DNA of 34,610 nt from Streptomonospora mangrovi. GTDB lineage: Bacteria; Actinomycetota; Actinomycetes; Streptosporangiales; Streptosporangiaceae. Where the stretch lies: positions 1-34,610 of the forward strand of contig NZ_JAJAQC010000066.1 of NCBI RefSeq assembly GCF_027604915.1, read 5' to 3'. The notes beneath the pieces were generated by a model. The model worked only from the letters and a program-made list of their open reading frames with translations, ran no database searches and was not told the origin of the DNA. How positions within the stretch are numbered: position 1 is the first letter of the stretch; each line of letters begins with the position of its first letter. Position numbers and translations under genes: made by a program. This document shows positions 16,599 through 24,418 of the stretch, in pieces.

Positions 16599-16626
16599 GG
16601 TGTTCAGCCCCTACCGGGTGAACACC
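16599..16626. promoter_or_regulatory. 8-bp inverted repeat upstream of the asparagine-synthase-like gene
   Basis: GGTGTTCA (16599-16606) and TGAACACC (16619-16626) are perfect complements separated by 12 bases, 135 bases upstream of ATG 16761. The spacing places the half-sites two helical turns apart, as for a dimeric regulator. The AsnC-type protein encoded just upstream is a candidate, without direct evidence. Confidence 0.4.
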
Positions 16627-16760
16627 TGCCGACATCTGCGTGAACCGCCCCGTGCCGGACCGCTCCCCGGGTAGCCGGGGCGTCAACTGGGGACAGCCTC
16701 CTTCGCGCTGCGGCCGCCATCGCGCCACCGCCGCCGAGAGCCACCGCAACGGAGACGCAC

Positions 16761-18596
16761 ATGCGCTTCTACCTGGCACTCTGCTCGTCCGAGCCCGATC
16801 ACCGCGCGCCCGTCGCCGGCCACGTGGTCGCCGCCGCCCGCGCCCTGGCCCACCGGGTCCTCCCGGTCCCGGCCGAGACACTCCGGCACTCCTCCTGGGA
16901 GTCGCCGCGCCACAGCGTCGTGCTGCTGGCGTGGACCAACGAACCCGAGCACCCGTGGCTGCCCCGTCCGCTGACGCCCGTCCGCGTGGGCGGCGAGGAG
17001 GGCGTCTTCGGCTACACCGGCTACCTGGTCCACCCCGACGACGCCGAGCGCCTGGGCGCCGAGCCCGGCGACCCCGGCCCGCTCGCCGACCGCACGGCGG
17101 GCGCGTTCGGGATCTTCCGCGCCCTGCCCGGCGGCGTGGACGCGGTCACCTCGCTCACCCGCAACGACCCGGTCTACTTCTGCGAGCGCGGCGGCCTGCA
17201 CGTGATCGGCAACCGGGCCGCCCTGGTGCATTTGGTGGGCCGCGTCGCCGAGGAGGGGCCCGACTCCCCCATGCCGCCCGTGCCCGACTACGACATCGCG
17301 CCCATGCAGGCGCTGGTGCGCCACGGGTTCTACATCAGCGACCACACGCCCTTCCGGGGCACCTCCACCCTCACCGAGGCGAGCACGCTGCGGGTGCGCG
17401 ACGGGGTGGCGCGCGTGGTGTCGCGGCCGCTGCCCCAGCCCGAGCCGACCCCGCGCGGCCCGCTGGCCCGCCGCGCCCGCCTGGCCGCCCTGACCGACGC
17501 CCTGGTGGAGTCGGTGGCGCCGGTGCGCAAGCACGACCAGGCCATCTCGCTCTCGCTCACGGGCGGGCGCGACAGCCGGCTGGTGGCGGCGCTGCTGCAC
17601 GCCGCCGGCATCCCGTTCCGCGCCACCACGCGCGGGTTCGCCGACCATCCCGACGTCGTGCTGGCCCGCCGGATCTGCGCGCGCCTGGGCGTCACCGACC
17701 ACCGCGTCACCGAGCCCGAAGTGCAGGACGACGCGGTGCTGGCCGAGCACCCGCTGCCGCGCACCGCCCGCCTGGTGCGCATGACCGAGGGCATGAACTC
17801 CGCGTTCGAGAACGTCATCGCGCCCGCGTCGTTCCTGCTGGAGGCGCGGCTGTCGGGGTCGGGCGGCGAGGCGCTGCGGGGCGGGTGGCTCAACGACCAG
17901 TCCTCGCTGGAGCGGGCGGCGCTGCTGAAGAAGTTCGAGACCATCACCCGCGCCCAGGCGGCGCTGATGACGCCCCAGGCCAACGCCGAGGCCGACCGCT
18001 ACTTCCAGCGCTACACCACCGAGACCGGCGACCTCGCCGTGGCGCTGGACCGGATGTTCCTGCGCTTCCGCAGCGGGCGCTGGCTGCCGGGGTCGCGCAC
18101 GGCCACGCTGATCGGGTTCTGCATGTACCACCCGTTCCTGGACCACCGGGTGCGCCGGGAGGCGATGACCCTGTGCCCGCGCTGGCGCTGGTCGGAGGAG
18201 GTGGTCCACCGGCTCGTCTCCCGGCTCGCGCCGCCGCTGGCCGCGCTGCCGGTGGAGGGGCGGCCCTGGCGCTTCGACGCCCGCCGGTCGCGCCGCTGGA
18301 CCGGGCGGGCGCGGCCCGCGCTGACGGCCGTGACCCGCACCGGCGGGTTCGACTGGCGCCGCTCCCTCGGCGGGGAGTACCTCGCGCCCATGCGCGAGCG
18401 CATCCTCGACACGCCGCAACTGTTCGACCTGGTGGACAAGCAGCGCACGGAGCGGCTGCTCAACGAGGACCCCGTCCGCCGCCCGGGGCAGGTGTGGAAC
18501 CTCTACACGATCGCGGTCCTGCTCTCCAACGAGTGGCTGTCCCCCACCGCCCCGCTCGGCCAGGAGAGCGAGCGGATCCGGGTGCCCGTGCGCTAG
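16761..18596 (+). CDS. Asparagine synthase-like protein lacking the glutaminase cysteine
   Basis: 611 aa. The C-terminal half carries an ATP-pyrophosphatase loop variant SLTGGRDS (about 265-272), as in class B asparagine synthetases and the AMP-forming cyclases of lasso peptide and beta-lactam-type pathways. The N-terminal half has the outline of an Ntn glutaminase domain (GVFGYTGYLV, RNDPVYFCERGGLHVIGNRAALV), but the mature N-terminus is MRFY without Cys2, so glutamine hydrolysis is not expected. It should adenylate a carboxylate using ATP; the substrate is unknown. ATG 16761 has GGAG 7 bases upstream. No lasso protease, RRE protein or precursor gene is adjacent, so it stands alone. A housekeeping asparagine synthetase is a less likely reading. 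Confidence 0.8.
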   Translation: MRFYLALCSSEPDHRAPVAGHVVAAARALAHRVLPVPAETLRHSSWESPRHSVVLLAWTNEPEHPWLPRPLTPVRVGGEEGVFGYTGYLVHPDDAERLGAEPGDPGPLADRTAGAFGIFRALPGGVDAVTSLTRNDPVYFCERGGLHVIGNRAALVHLVGRVAEEGPDSPMPPVPDYDIAPMQALVRHGFYISDHTPFRGTSTLTEASTLRVRDGVARVVSRPLPQPEPTPRGPLARRARLAALTDALVESVAPVRKHDQAISLSLTGGRDSRLVAALLHAAGIPFRATTRGFADHPDVVLARRICARLGVTDHRVTEPEVQDDAVLAEHPLPRTARLVRMTEGMNSAFENVIAPASFLLEARLSGSGGEALRGGWLNDQSSLERAALLKKFETITRAQAALMTPQANAEADRYFQRYTTETGDLAVALDRMFLRFRSGRWLPGSRTATLIGFCMYHPFLDHRVRREAMTLCPRWRWSEEVVHRLVSRLAPPLAALPVEGRPWRFDARRSRRWTGRARPALTAVTRTGGFDWRRSLGGEYLAPMRERILDTPQLFDLVDKQRTERLLNEDPVRRPGQVWNLYTIAVLLSNEWLSPTAPLGQESERIRVPVR

Positions 18597-18638
18597 GTGG
18601 TCGAGGGGTGGTCGGCGGCCTGGTCGACGCGGTGGTCG
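18596..18638 (+). repeat. Three copies of GGTGGTCG
   Basis: The octamer GGTGGTCG occurs at 18596, 18607 and 18631, with a shorter TGGTCG at 18621, directly after the asparagine-synthase-like stop codon. Its role is unknown; it may be chance in a G/T-skewed strip. Confidence 0.35.
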
Positions 18639-18811
18639 GGGGCAGGTGGCGACGAGGGGCGCGGCCGTCGCCCCCCGCCCCCGACCCTGGCGGGCGGTCC
18701 GATGGCCGCCCACCCACCTCCGGGCGCGGCACCGTCTCCCCTCCAACTCCATCTAGGCGCGGGCCGCCCATGTCCTTTCCGGGGTGGGCGTGGCACCATG
18801 GTCTGGCCATT

Positions 18812-18821
18812 GGTCTAGACC
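18812..18821 (+). promoter_or_regulatory. DasR-responsive element (dre) of the hexosaminidase gene
   Basis: The palindrome GGTCTAGACC, in the context TTGGTCTAGACCGG, matches 11 of the 12 core bases of the TGGTCTAGACCA element bound by the GntR-family repressor DasR in Streptomyces. A weaker copy ATGGTCTGGCCAT (18798-18810) lies immediately upstream. The site ends 15 bases before the GTG start, so bound repressor would block transcription start or elongation. DasR releases DNA on binding glucosamine-6-phosphate, which fits induction by chitin-derived sugars. Confidence 0.85.
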
Positions 18822-18836
18822 GGATGGGAGCCCCCC

Positions 18837-20420
18837 GTGCCCGCTTTCTCGCTGCTGCCCCGGCCCGCCGAGCTGGCGACCGGCGCCTATGACGGCCTGG
18901 TCCTGACACCGTCCACCCGGATCGACGCCGACAGCGCCGCGCAGGGCACCGAGGCGTGGCTGCGGGCCGAACTGGGCGCGGCCACCGGGCTGCCGTTCCC
19001 GCGCGGCGACGGCGAGAGCGCGCAGATCCGGCTGAGCGTCGACTCCGCCGCCGGGCTCGGGGCCGAGGGGTACCGGCTCATCGTCGACGGCGAGGGCGCG
19101 CTGATCGTGGGCCACGACCCCGCCGGGGTGTTCTACGGCGCCCAGACCCTCCGCCAACTCCTGCCGCCCGACGCCTACCGGCGGGCGCCCCTGGCCGGCG
19201 CCGCGCACTGGACGCTGCCCAGCGTGCGCGTCACCGACCGGCCGCGCTTCGGCTGGCGGGGCTGCATGCTGGACGTCGCCCGGCACTTCCTGCCCAAGCA
19301 CGGCCTGCTGCGCTTCATCGACCTGCTGGCCATGCACAAGCTCAACGTGCTGCACCTGCACCTGACCGACGACCAGGGCTGGCGCATCGAGATCAAGCGC
19401 TACCCGCGCCTGACCGAGGTCGGCGCCTGGCGCGAGGAGAGCCAGGTGGGCGCCGGCCAGCCGCCCCGCTACGACGGCCGACCCCACGGGGGCTTCTACA
19501 CCCAGGACGACATCCGCGAGATCGTCGCCTACGCCGCCGCCCGGCACATCACCGTGGTGCCCGAGATCGACATCCCCGGCCACTCCCAGGCCGCCATCGC
19601 CGCCTACCCCGAACTGGGCGAGGGCGACCCGGTGGGCGTGGGCCGGGAGTGGGGGGTCATCGAGACCGTCCTCAACGTCAGCGACACCACCCTGGAGTTC
19701 TACCGGGGCGTCTTCGACGAGGTGCTGGAGCTGTTCCCCAGCCGCTACGTGTGCGTGGGCGGCGACGAGTGCCCCAAGAAGCAGTGGCGGGCCAGCGAGT
19801 CCGCCCAGCGGCGGATCCGCGAGGAGGGCCTGGCCGACGAGGATGAGTTGCAGAGCTGGTTCGTCCGCCAGTTCGACGCCTACCTCACCGAGCGCGGGCG
19901 GCGGCTGCTGGGCTGGGACGAGATCCTGGAGGGCGGCCTGGCCGAGGGCGCCACGGTGCTGTCCTGGCGCGGGACCGAGGGCGGGATCGCGGCCGCGCGG
20001 GCCGGCCACGACGTGGTGATGTGCCCGACCGCGACCTCCTACCTGGACTACCGCCAGTCGGGCGGCCCCGACGAGCCGGTGCCGGTGGGCACGGTGCTCA
20101 CCACCGCCGACGTCTACACCGCCGACCCGGTGCCGCCGGAACTGGCGGCCTCGGGCGCCAACCGGGTGCTGGGCGCGCAGGTCAACGTGTGGACCGAGCA
20201 CATGGACACCCCGCGCGCGGTCGACTTCATGGTGTTCCCCCGGCTGTCGGCGTTCGCCGAGAAGGTGTGGACCCGGGGCCCGCGCGAGTACGCCGAGTTC
20301 CTGCCCCGGCTGCACGACCACCTGCGCCGGCTGGACGCCCTCGGCGTGGAGTACCGGCCCCCGGCCGGGCCGCTGCCCTGGCAGCGCCGGCCGGGGGTGG
20401 CGGGCTGGTCGCCCCGCTAG
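18837..20420 (+). CDS. GH20 beta-N-acetylhexosaminidase
   Basis: 527 aa. It removes terminal GlcNAc (or GalNAc) from chitooligosaccharides. An N-terminal GH20b-like domain (about 1-130) precedes the catalytic barrel beginning FGWRGCMLDVARHF. Catalytic pair Asp310-Glu311 lies in VGGDECPKKQW; HLHLTDDQGWRIEIKRYP and PEIDIPGHSQAAIAAYP are family motifs. No signal peptide is visible, so it probably hydrolyses imported chitobiose in the cytoplasm. GTG 18837 has GGGAG 6 bases upstream. It is controlled by the dre site just before it. Its TAG overlaps the TAG of the convergent phosphodiesterase gene. Confidence 0.93.
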   Translation: MPAFSLLPRPAELATGAYDGLVLTPSTRIDADSAAQGTEAWLRAELGAATGLPFPRGDGESAQIRLSVDSAAGLGAEGYRLIVDGEGALIVGHDPAGVFYGAQTLRQLLPPDAYRRAPLAGAAHWTLPSVRVTDRPRFGWRGCMLDVARHFLPKHGLLRFIDLLAMHKLNVLHLHLTDDQGWRIEIKRYPRLTEVGAWREESQVGAGQPPRYDGRPHGGFYTQDDIREIVAYAAARHITVVPEIDIPGHSQAAIAAYPELGEGDPVGVGREWGVIETVLNVSDTTLEFYRGVFDEVLELFPSRYVCVGGDECPKKQWRASESAQRRIREEGLADEDELQSWFVRQFDAYLTERGRRLLGWDEILEGGLAEGATVLSWRGTEGGIAAARAGHDVVMCPTATSYLDYRQSGGPDEPVPVGTVLTTADVYTADPVPPELAASGANRVLGAQVNVWTEHMDTPRAVDFMVFPRLSAFAEKVWTRGPREYAEFLPRLHDHLRRLDALGVEYRPPAGPLPWQRRPGVAGWSPR

Positions 20421-21358
20421 GGGCGCACCCGCGCGGTCTCCTCGGCGATCACCCGGCGGGCGACGTCGGGCCGGTCGGAGATGATGCCGTCGACCCCGGC
20501 GGCGATGGCGGCGCGCATGTCGTCGGGGTCGTTGACGGTGTAGGTGTGGACCTCCAGGCCCGCCGCGTGCACCCGCTCGACGTAGTCGGCGTCGATCACG
20601 GTGTGGTTGGGGTTGATCTGGTCGGCCCAGGTGTAGTCGTCGACGTCCTCGGCGGGGACCAGGCCGAGCAGCCCGTGGGGGACGTCGGGCAGCAGGTCGT
20701 GGGAGCGGGCCACCGACTCCCAGTCGAAGCTCTGGACAACCAGCCGGGGCCACTTCCACTCCGGCCGGGGCTTCAGCCACGACGGGTGGTCGGCCAGGGT
20801 GTCGGCGATGTCGGCCTCGATGCCGGGGTAGAGGTCGGGTGACTTGACCTCCAGCAGCAGGTTCAGCCGGTGCCGGGAGAGGCGGTCCAGCGCCTCCTCG
20901 AAGGTGGGCACCCGCTCGCCGGCGAACTCCGCGGAGAACCAGGAGCCGGCGTCGAGCCGGCGCAGCTCGGCGAGGGTGAAGTCGGCGACCGCGTAGGAGG
21001 CGCGGCCGGGGAAGACCTCCTCGGCGTCGGTGGTGCGCGTCAGCGTGGTGTCGTGGATGACGACCAGTTCGCCGTCCCTGGTGCGCTGCACGTCGATCTC
21101 GACCGTGGTGGCGTCCAGCTCGTGGGCGGCGTCGATGGCGGCCAGGGTGTTCTCGGGGGCGTAGGCCGAGGCGCCGCGGTGGGCGACGTCCAGGACGGCC
21201 GGCACCCGGGTGTCGCGGGCGGGATCGGCGGCGGGGCCGGTGGCGGGACGGGCGGGCGGCGCCGAGGGGGCGGGCTGGGCGACCGCCACCGCCGCGCCCC
21301 CGCTGCCGACGAGCGCCAGCGCCATCGCGGCCACAGCGAGGCCGAACCGTCGAATCAT
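20417..21358 (-). CDS. Secreted glycerophosphodiester phosphodiesterase
   Basis: 313 aa with a signal peptide (MIRRFGLAVAAMALALVGSGGAAVAVAQPA, cleavage likely after AVAVA). It hydrolyses glycerophosphodiesters to glycerol-3-phosphate and an alcohol outside the membrane. GDPD motifs: HRGASAYAPENTLAAI, the metal ligands in VEIDVQRTRDGELVVIHD, LLLEVKSP, and C-terminal VHTYTVNDPDDMRAAIAAGVDGIISDRPD. Between signal and domain is a Pro/Ala-rich stretch. ATG 21358 has AGAGGAG 4 bases upstream. The stop codon lies inside CTAG shared with the opposing hexosaminidase stop, with no terminator between them. Confidence 0.93.
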   Translation of the reverse strand: MIRRFGLAVAAMALALVGSGGAAVAVAQPAPSAPPARPATGPAADPARDTRVPAVLDVAHRGASAYAPENTLAAIDAAHELDATTVEIDVQRTRDGELVVIHDTTLTRTTDAEEVFPGRASYAVADFTLAELRRLDAGSWFSAEFAGERVPTFEEALDRLSRHRLNLLLEVKSPDLYPGIEADIADTLADHPSWLKPRPEWKWPRLVVQSFDWESVARSHDLLPDVPHGLLGLVPAEDVDDYTWADQINPNHTVIDADYVERVHAAGLEVHTYTVNDPDDMRAAIAAGVDGIISDRPDVARRVIAEETARVRP

Positions 21359-21546
21359 GTCACTCCTCTGCTGAAGCGCATCACGGACCGTTCCAGGGTC
21401 GGCTCGGACGGTTACCGCGGAGTGTCAGTCAGGCGATCCCGCGGTGCCGCGCCCAGAAACTCCCCCCGGGGGCGGTTGCGCCCTGAAGGACGATCGCACG
21501 ACACGAACCACACGCTGTGAGCAAATGGTCACGTGATGTGCGATTT

Positions 21547-21575
21547 TTGATGAGTGGTGGCATACACGCTACGTA
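21547..21575 (+). promoter_or_regulatory. Candidate promoter of the secreted Q/E-rich protein
   Basis: TTGATG (21547-21552) and TACGTA (21570-21575) are separated by 17 bases and lie in a relatively AT-rich patch. The perfect palindrome GCTACGTAGC (21568-21577) covers the -10 position, and CCAAG-N6-CTTGG (21580-21595) follows at the expected start point. Transcription would begin about 36 bases before ATG 21618. Confidence 0.4.
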
Positions 21576-21617
21576 GCCGCCAAGTACACGCTTGGTAGTC
21601 AACTGAGAGGTCCAAGC

Positions 21618-23054
21618 ATGCGCAAGCACCGCAAGAGGTGGATCGCGCTCGCCGGTGCCGCCGCCGTCTCCGCCGCCGGCCTCGCGGCGGGCGGGGGCGC
21701 CGCGAGCGCCGACGAACAGCCGCTGGCCTGGCCGATGGTCCGCCAGTCCGTCTCCACCTACTCACTCGACGGGTTCGAGATCGGGTACCTGCCGCCCGGC
21801 CTGGAACGCCACGGAATCCACGCCAAGTCCACCGTCGGCCTCGACGGCGACCGCCGCTCCGAGATCGCCTGGGTCCAGGGGGTCGACGCCGTCTACGGCA
21901 GGGTCGGCGTGCTGCGCGGCGAGGACATCGCCGACGTGGACGACGTGCGCGCCGCCCGCTACGACCACCTGGAGGACTCCGAGCTGAAGCGCACCGAGGT
22001 CAACGGCGCCCGCGCCTACGCCTCGGAGAAGACCGGCGACGTGTTCTGGGTGCCCGAGCGCGGGGTCGCGGTGGTCGCCTACCTCCAGCCCGACCGGTGG
22101 GAGGCGGAGGAGCTGTTCGAGTTCGCCGAAGGCGTTCGGCCGCGTCCCAACCCGTGGGAGTCCCCGCAGCAGGAGGACGAGCCGGCCCAGGAGGAGGCCG
22201 CCCAGGAGGACGCCGGGCAGCAGGACACCGCCCAGGAGGACGCCGGGCAGGAGCCCGCCGCTGACGGCGCCGCTGAGGGGGACGGCGCGGACGCCGCCGA
22301 GCAGGAGCCCGCGGCCGGCCAGGAGGCGCAGTCCCCGCCCGGCGAGCCGCAGGAGCCCGCCGAGCCCGAGGCGCCCGCCGAGCCGGACCGGCCCAAGCCC
22401 GAGCAGCAGCCCGCCCAGGACGCCCCGGCCGACGCGCCGCAGGAGCAGCAGGAGCCGGCCCGGCCCAAGCCCGCCGCCCAACCCGCCGCGGAGATGCCCG
22501 CACCTGCCTCGGCGACCGACGGGCAGAAGCCGGTGGCCGAGGGCGCCGAGGAGCCCGCCGACGCCCCGGCCGACCAGGGCACCGACGCCAACGCCGACAC
22601 CAACACCGGCACCGGCGCCGGCACTGACACCGGAACCGACACCGCTCCGGCGGCGGCCGACTCCGGCGAGGTGCCCTCGGTGTCCGTCCTGGACGTGCGC
22701 ACCTGCCTGACCGAGGGCCTGCTGCCGCAGGACTCCCCGGTGCGCCCCGCCGACGCCGCCGTCGACGACGGCGCCGTGCTGCGGCTGTGGCAGGCCGCCG
22801 ACGACCAGACCCGCACGCAGCAGGCCGAGGAGTGCGCCACGCGCTTCCACATCGAGTCCTGGCAGATCGACCAGGTGATCTCCGAGGTCGAGGAGCGGCT
22901 CGCCGAGTCGGGCCTGGACCTGGCCACCGAGGCCGAGCCCGCCGCCGCCGGCCAGGACGCGGCGGCCGAGGACTCCGGCCGCGACACCGGCCTGGTCGCC
23001 ACCCTGGTCGACACCCTGGACTGGGCGCTGCCCGGCGCCTCGGCCCGGGAGTGA
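21618..23054 (+). CDS. Secreted protein with low-complexity Gln/Glu/Ala/Pro linker
   Basis: 478 aa of unknown function. A Sec signal peptide (KHRKRWIALAGAAAVSAAGLAAGGG, cleavage near ASA-DEQ) precedes a globular part (about 35-175: IGYLPPGLERHGIHAKSTVG, VFWVPERGVAVVAYLQPDRW). A 190-residue disordered stretch follows, dominated by QEDAGQ, PAE and TGTDT-type runs. The C-terminal part has two cysteines (VRTCLTEGLLP and QAEECATRFHIE) that could form a disulphide. No LPXTG motif or membrane anchor is seen. ATG 21618 has GAGAGG 7 bases upstream. The linker suggests it spans the cell wall, an inference. It is monocistronic with a strong terminator. Confidence 0.83.
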   Translation: MRKHRKRWIALAGAAAVSAAGLAAGGGAASADEQPLAWPMVRQSVSTYSLDGFEIGYLPPGLERHGIHAKSTVGLDGDRRSEIAWVQGVDAVYGRVGVLRGEDIADVDDVRAARYDHLEDSELKRTEVNGARAYASEKTGDVFWVPERGVAVVAYLQPDRWEAEELFEFAEGVRPRPNPWESPQQEDEPAQEEAAQEDAGQQDTAQEDAGQEPAADGAAEGDGADAAEQEPAAGQEAQSPPGEPQEPAEPEAPAEPDRPKPEQQPAQDAPADAPQEQQEPARPKPAAQPAAEMPAPASATDGQKPVAEGAEEPADAPADQGTDANADTNTGTGAGTDTGTDTAPAAADSGEVPSVSVLDVRTCLTEGLLPQDSPVRPADAAVDDGAVLRLWQAADDQTRTQQAEECATRFHIESWQIDQVISEVEERLAESGLDLATEAEPAAAGQDAAAEDSGRDTGLVATLVDTLDWALPGASARE

Positions 23055-23060
23055 CCGCCC

Positions 23061-23091
23061 GGGGCCGGGCGGCACCGCGCCGCCCGGCCCC
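23061..23091. terminator. Perfect 12-bp terminator hairpin
   Basis: GGGGCCGGGCGG (23061-23072) pairs with CCGCCCGGCCCC (23080-23091) around a 7-base loop, 6 bases after the stop of the secreted protein gene. It can also stop minus-strand transcription from the fumarylacetoacetase gene. Confidence 0.8.
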
Positions 23092-23151
23092 GCGCCTCCG
23101 CTGCCCGCGCACCCCCACTACGCCCGAACCCCCGCCGCCTCCTGCCCCCGC

Positions 23152-23193
23152 GCCCTCAGCCCTCAGCCCTCAGCCCTCAGCCCTCAGCCCTCA
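23152..23193. repeat. Six perfect tandem copies of GCCCTCA
   Basis: The 7-mer GCCCTCA is repeated six times without a mismatch. On the minus strand each unit contains TGA, and because 7 is not a multiple of 3 the array places stops in all three frames. The fumarylacetoacetase gene ends inside it (TGA at 23184-23186). Confidence 0.9.
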
Positions 23194-24380
23194 GCCGGGC
23201 GCAGCGTGCCCGACACCTCGCCCAGGCGGATGGTGCCGCCGTTCATGCCGCGCGCCGTGGCCGTCAGGGTGACGGTGTCGCCGTCCTCCAGGAAGGTGCG
23301 CTCGCCCCCGCCGGGCAGCCGCACCGGCCGGGTGCCACCCCAGCTCAGCTCCAGCAGGCAGCCCTGCCGCCCCGGCTCGGCGCCCGAGACGGTGCCCGAG
23401 GCGTAGAGGTCGCCGGTGCGCAGCGAGGCGCCGTTGCTGGTGAGGTGGGCCAGCATCTGGTCGGGGGTCCAGTACATCGCGGAGTAGGGCGGGCGCGACA
23501 CCACGTGCCCGTTGATCGCCAGCGCCATCTCCAGGTCCAGCCCCCAGTCGGCCACCCGCGCCAGGTGCGGCAGCGGCTCGGGCCACTGCTCGCGCCCGGC
23601 GAACCGGGCCGCGCCCAGCGCGTCCAGCGGCACCACCCACGGCGAGACCGACGTGGCGAAGGACTTGCCCAGGAACGGCCCCAGCGGCACGTACTCCCAC
23701 GCCTGGATGTCGCGGGCGCTCCAGTCGTTGACCAGCACCACGCCGAACACGTGCTCGGCGAAGTCGCCCACGGGCACCGTGCGCCCCAGCGAGGTGGAGG
23801 TGCCCACCACGAACCCCAGTTCGGCCTCGGCGTCCACCCGGGTGCTCGGGCCGTACACCGGACCGCCACCGTCGGGCGACTGGCGCTGGCCCCGGGGCCG
23901 CACCACGCCGGTGCCCGACACCACGACCGTGCCGGCGCGCCCGTGGTAGGCCACGGGCAGGTGCCGCCAGTTGGGGTGCACCGGATCGTCGCCGGGCCGC
24001 AGGATCTGCCCGACGTTGGCGGCGTGCTCCAGGGAGGCGTAGAAGTCCACGTAGTCGGCGACCTCGAAGGGCCGCCGCAGCTCCACCTCGGCCAGCGGCA
24101 CCAGGTGCGGCTCGACCGCCGGGCGGGAGTCCGCCGAGGTCAGCATGCCGCTGATCTTGGCGCGGGTGGCGCGCCAGGCCGAGGAGCCGCGCGCCAGGAA
24201 GGGGTTGAGGGAGGGGGCCGCGAACTCCGCGCCGCCCAGCGCGCCGGCGAGGTCGAGCACGTGGTCGCCCACGCGCACCCCCACGCGCGGCGGCGACCCG
24301 GGCCGGGCGAACACGCCGTAGGGCAGGTTGTCGGCCCCGTATCCGGACTCGTCGGCGCCGGGCACCCATGTGGTCGTCAC
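23184..24380 (-). CDS. fahA: Fumarylacetoacetase
   Basis: 398 aa. It hydrolyses fumarylacetoacetate to fumarate and acetoacetate, the last step of tyrosine/homogentisate breakdown in the cytoplasm. Seen: N-terminal domain with GVRVGDHVLDLAG, then the catalytic FAH domain with metal-ligand region VDFYASLEHAANVG, VAYHGRAGTVVVSG, AEAELGFVVG, LVNDWSARDIQAWEYVPLGPF and FATSVSPWVVPLDAL. C-terminal SNGASLRTGDLYASGTVSG is also typical. GTG 24380 follows GAGGAGGAAC; the gap is short but no better start is near. It is the last gene of the minus-strand catabolic block, 38 bases after the unknown protein, and ends in the 7-bp repeat array. Confidence 0.95.
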   Translation of the reverse strand: MTTTWVPGADESGYGADNLPYGVFARPGSPPRVGVRVGDHVLDLAGALGGAEFAAPSLNPFLARGSSAWRATRAKISGMLTSADSRPAVEPHLVPLAEVELRRPFEVADYVDFYASLEHAANVGQILRPGDDPVHPNWRHLPVAYHGRAGTVVVSGTGVVRPRGQRQSPDGGGPVYGPSTRVDAEAELGFVVGTSTSLGRTVPVGDFAEHVFGVVLVNDWSARDIQAWEYVPLGPFLGKSFATSVSPWVVPLDALGAARFAGREQWPEPLPHLARVADWGLDLEMALAINGHVVSRPPYSAMYWTPDQMLAHLTSNGASLRTGDLYASGTVSGAEPGRQGCLLELSWGGTRPVRLPGGGERTFLEDGDTVTLTATARGMNGGTIRLGEVSGTLRPAEG

Positions 24381-24418
24381 GTTCCTCCTCGAACGGATCG
24401 GCTGCGGACCTCGTGCAC

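Larger units (their letters stand above)
16371..16760. other. 390-bp intergenic region before the asparagine-synthase-like gene
   Basis: It contains the terminator of the AsnC gene, then an unremarkable GC-rich stretch, then the inverted repeat GGTGTTCA-N12-TGAACACC (16599-16626). No lasso-type precursor peptide, tRNA or other small gene was recognised in any frame. Confidence 0.5.

Noticed and set aside
16640-16790. Possible lasso-type precursor peptide before the asparagine-synthase-like gene
   Set aside because: The reading frame there has no plausible leader/core organisation and runs out of frame into the next gene; no RRE or protease gene is nearby.
23152-23193. The GCCCTCA array as a phase-variation switch of fumarylacetoacetase
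   Set aside because: The stop codon is reached in the second unit read on the minus strand, so gain or loss of units does not change the protein.
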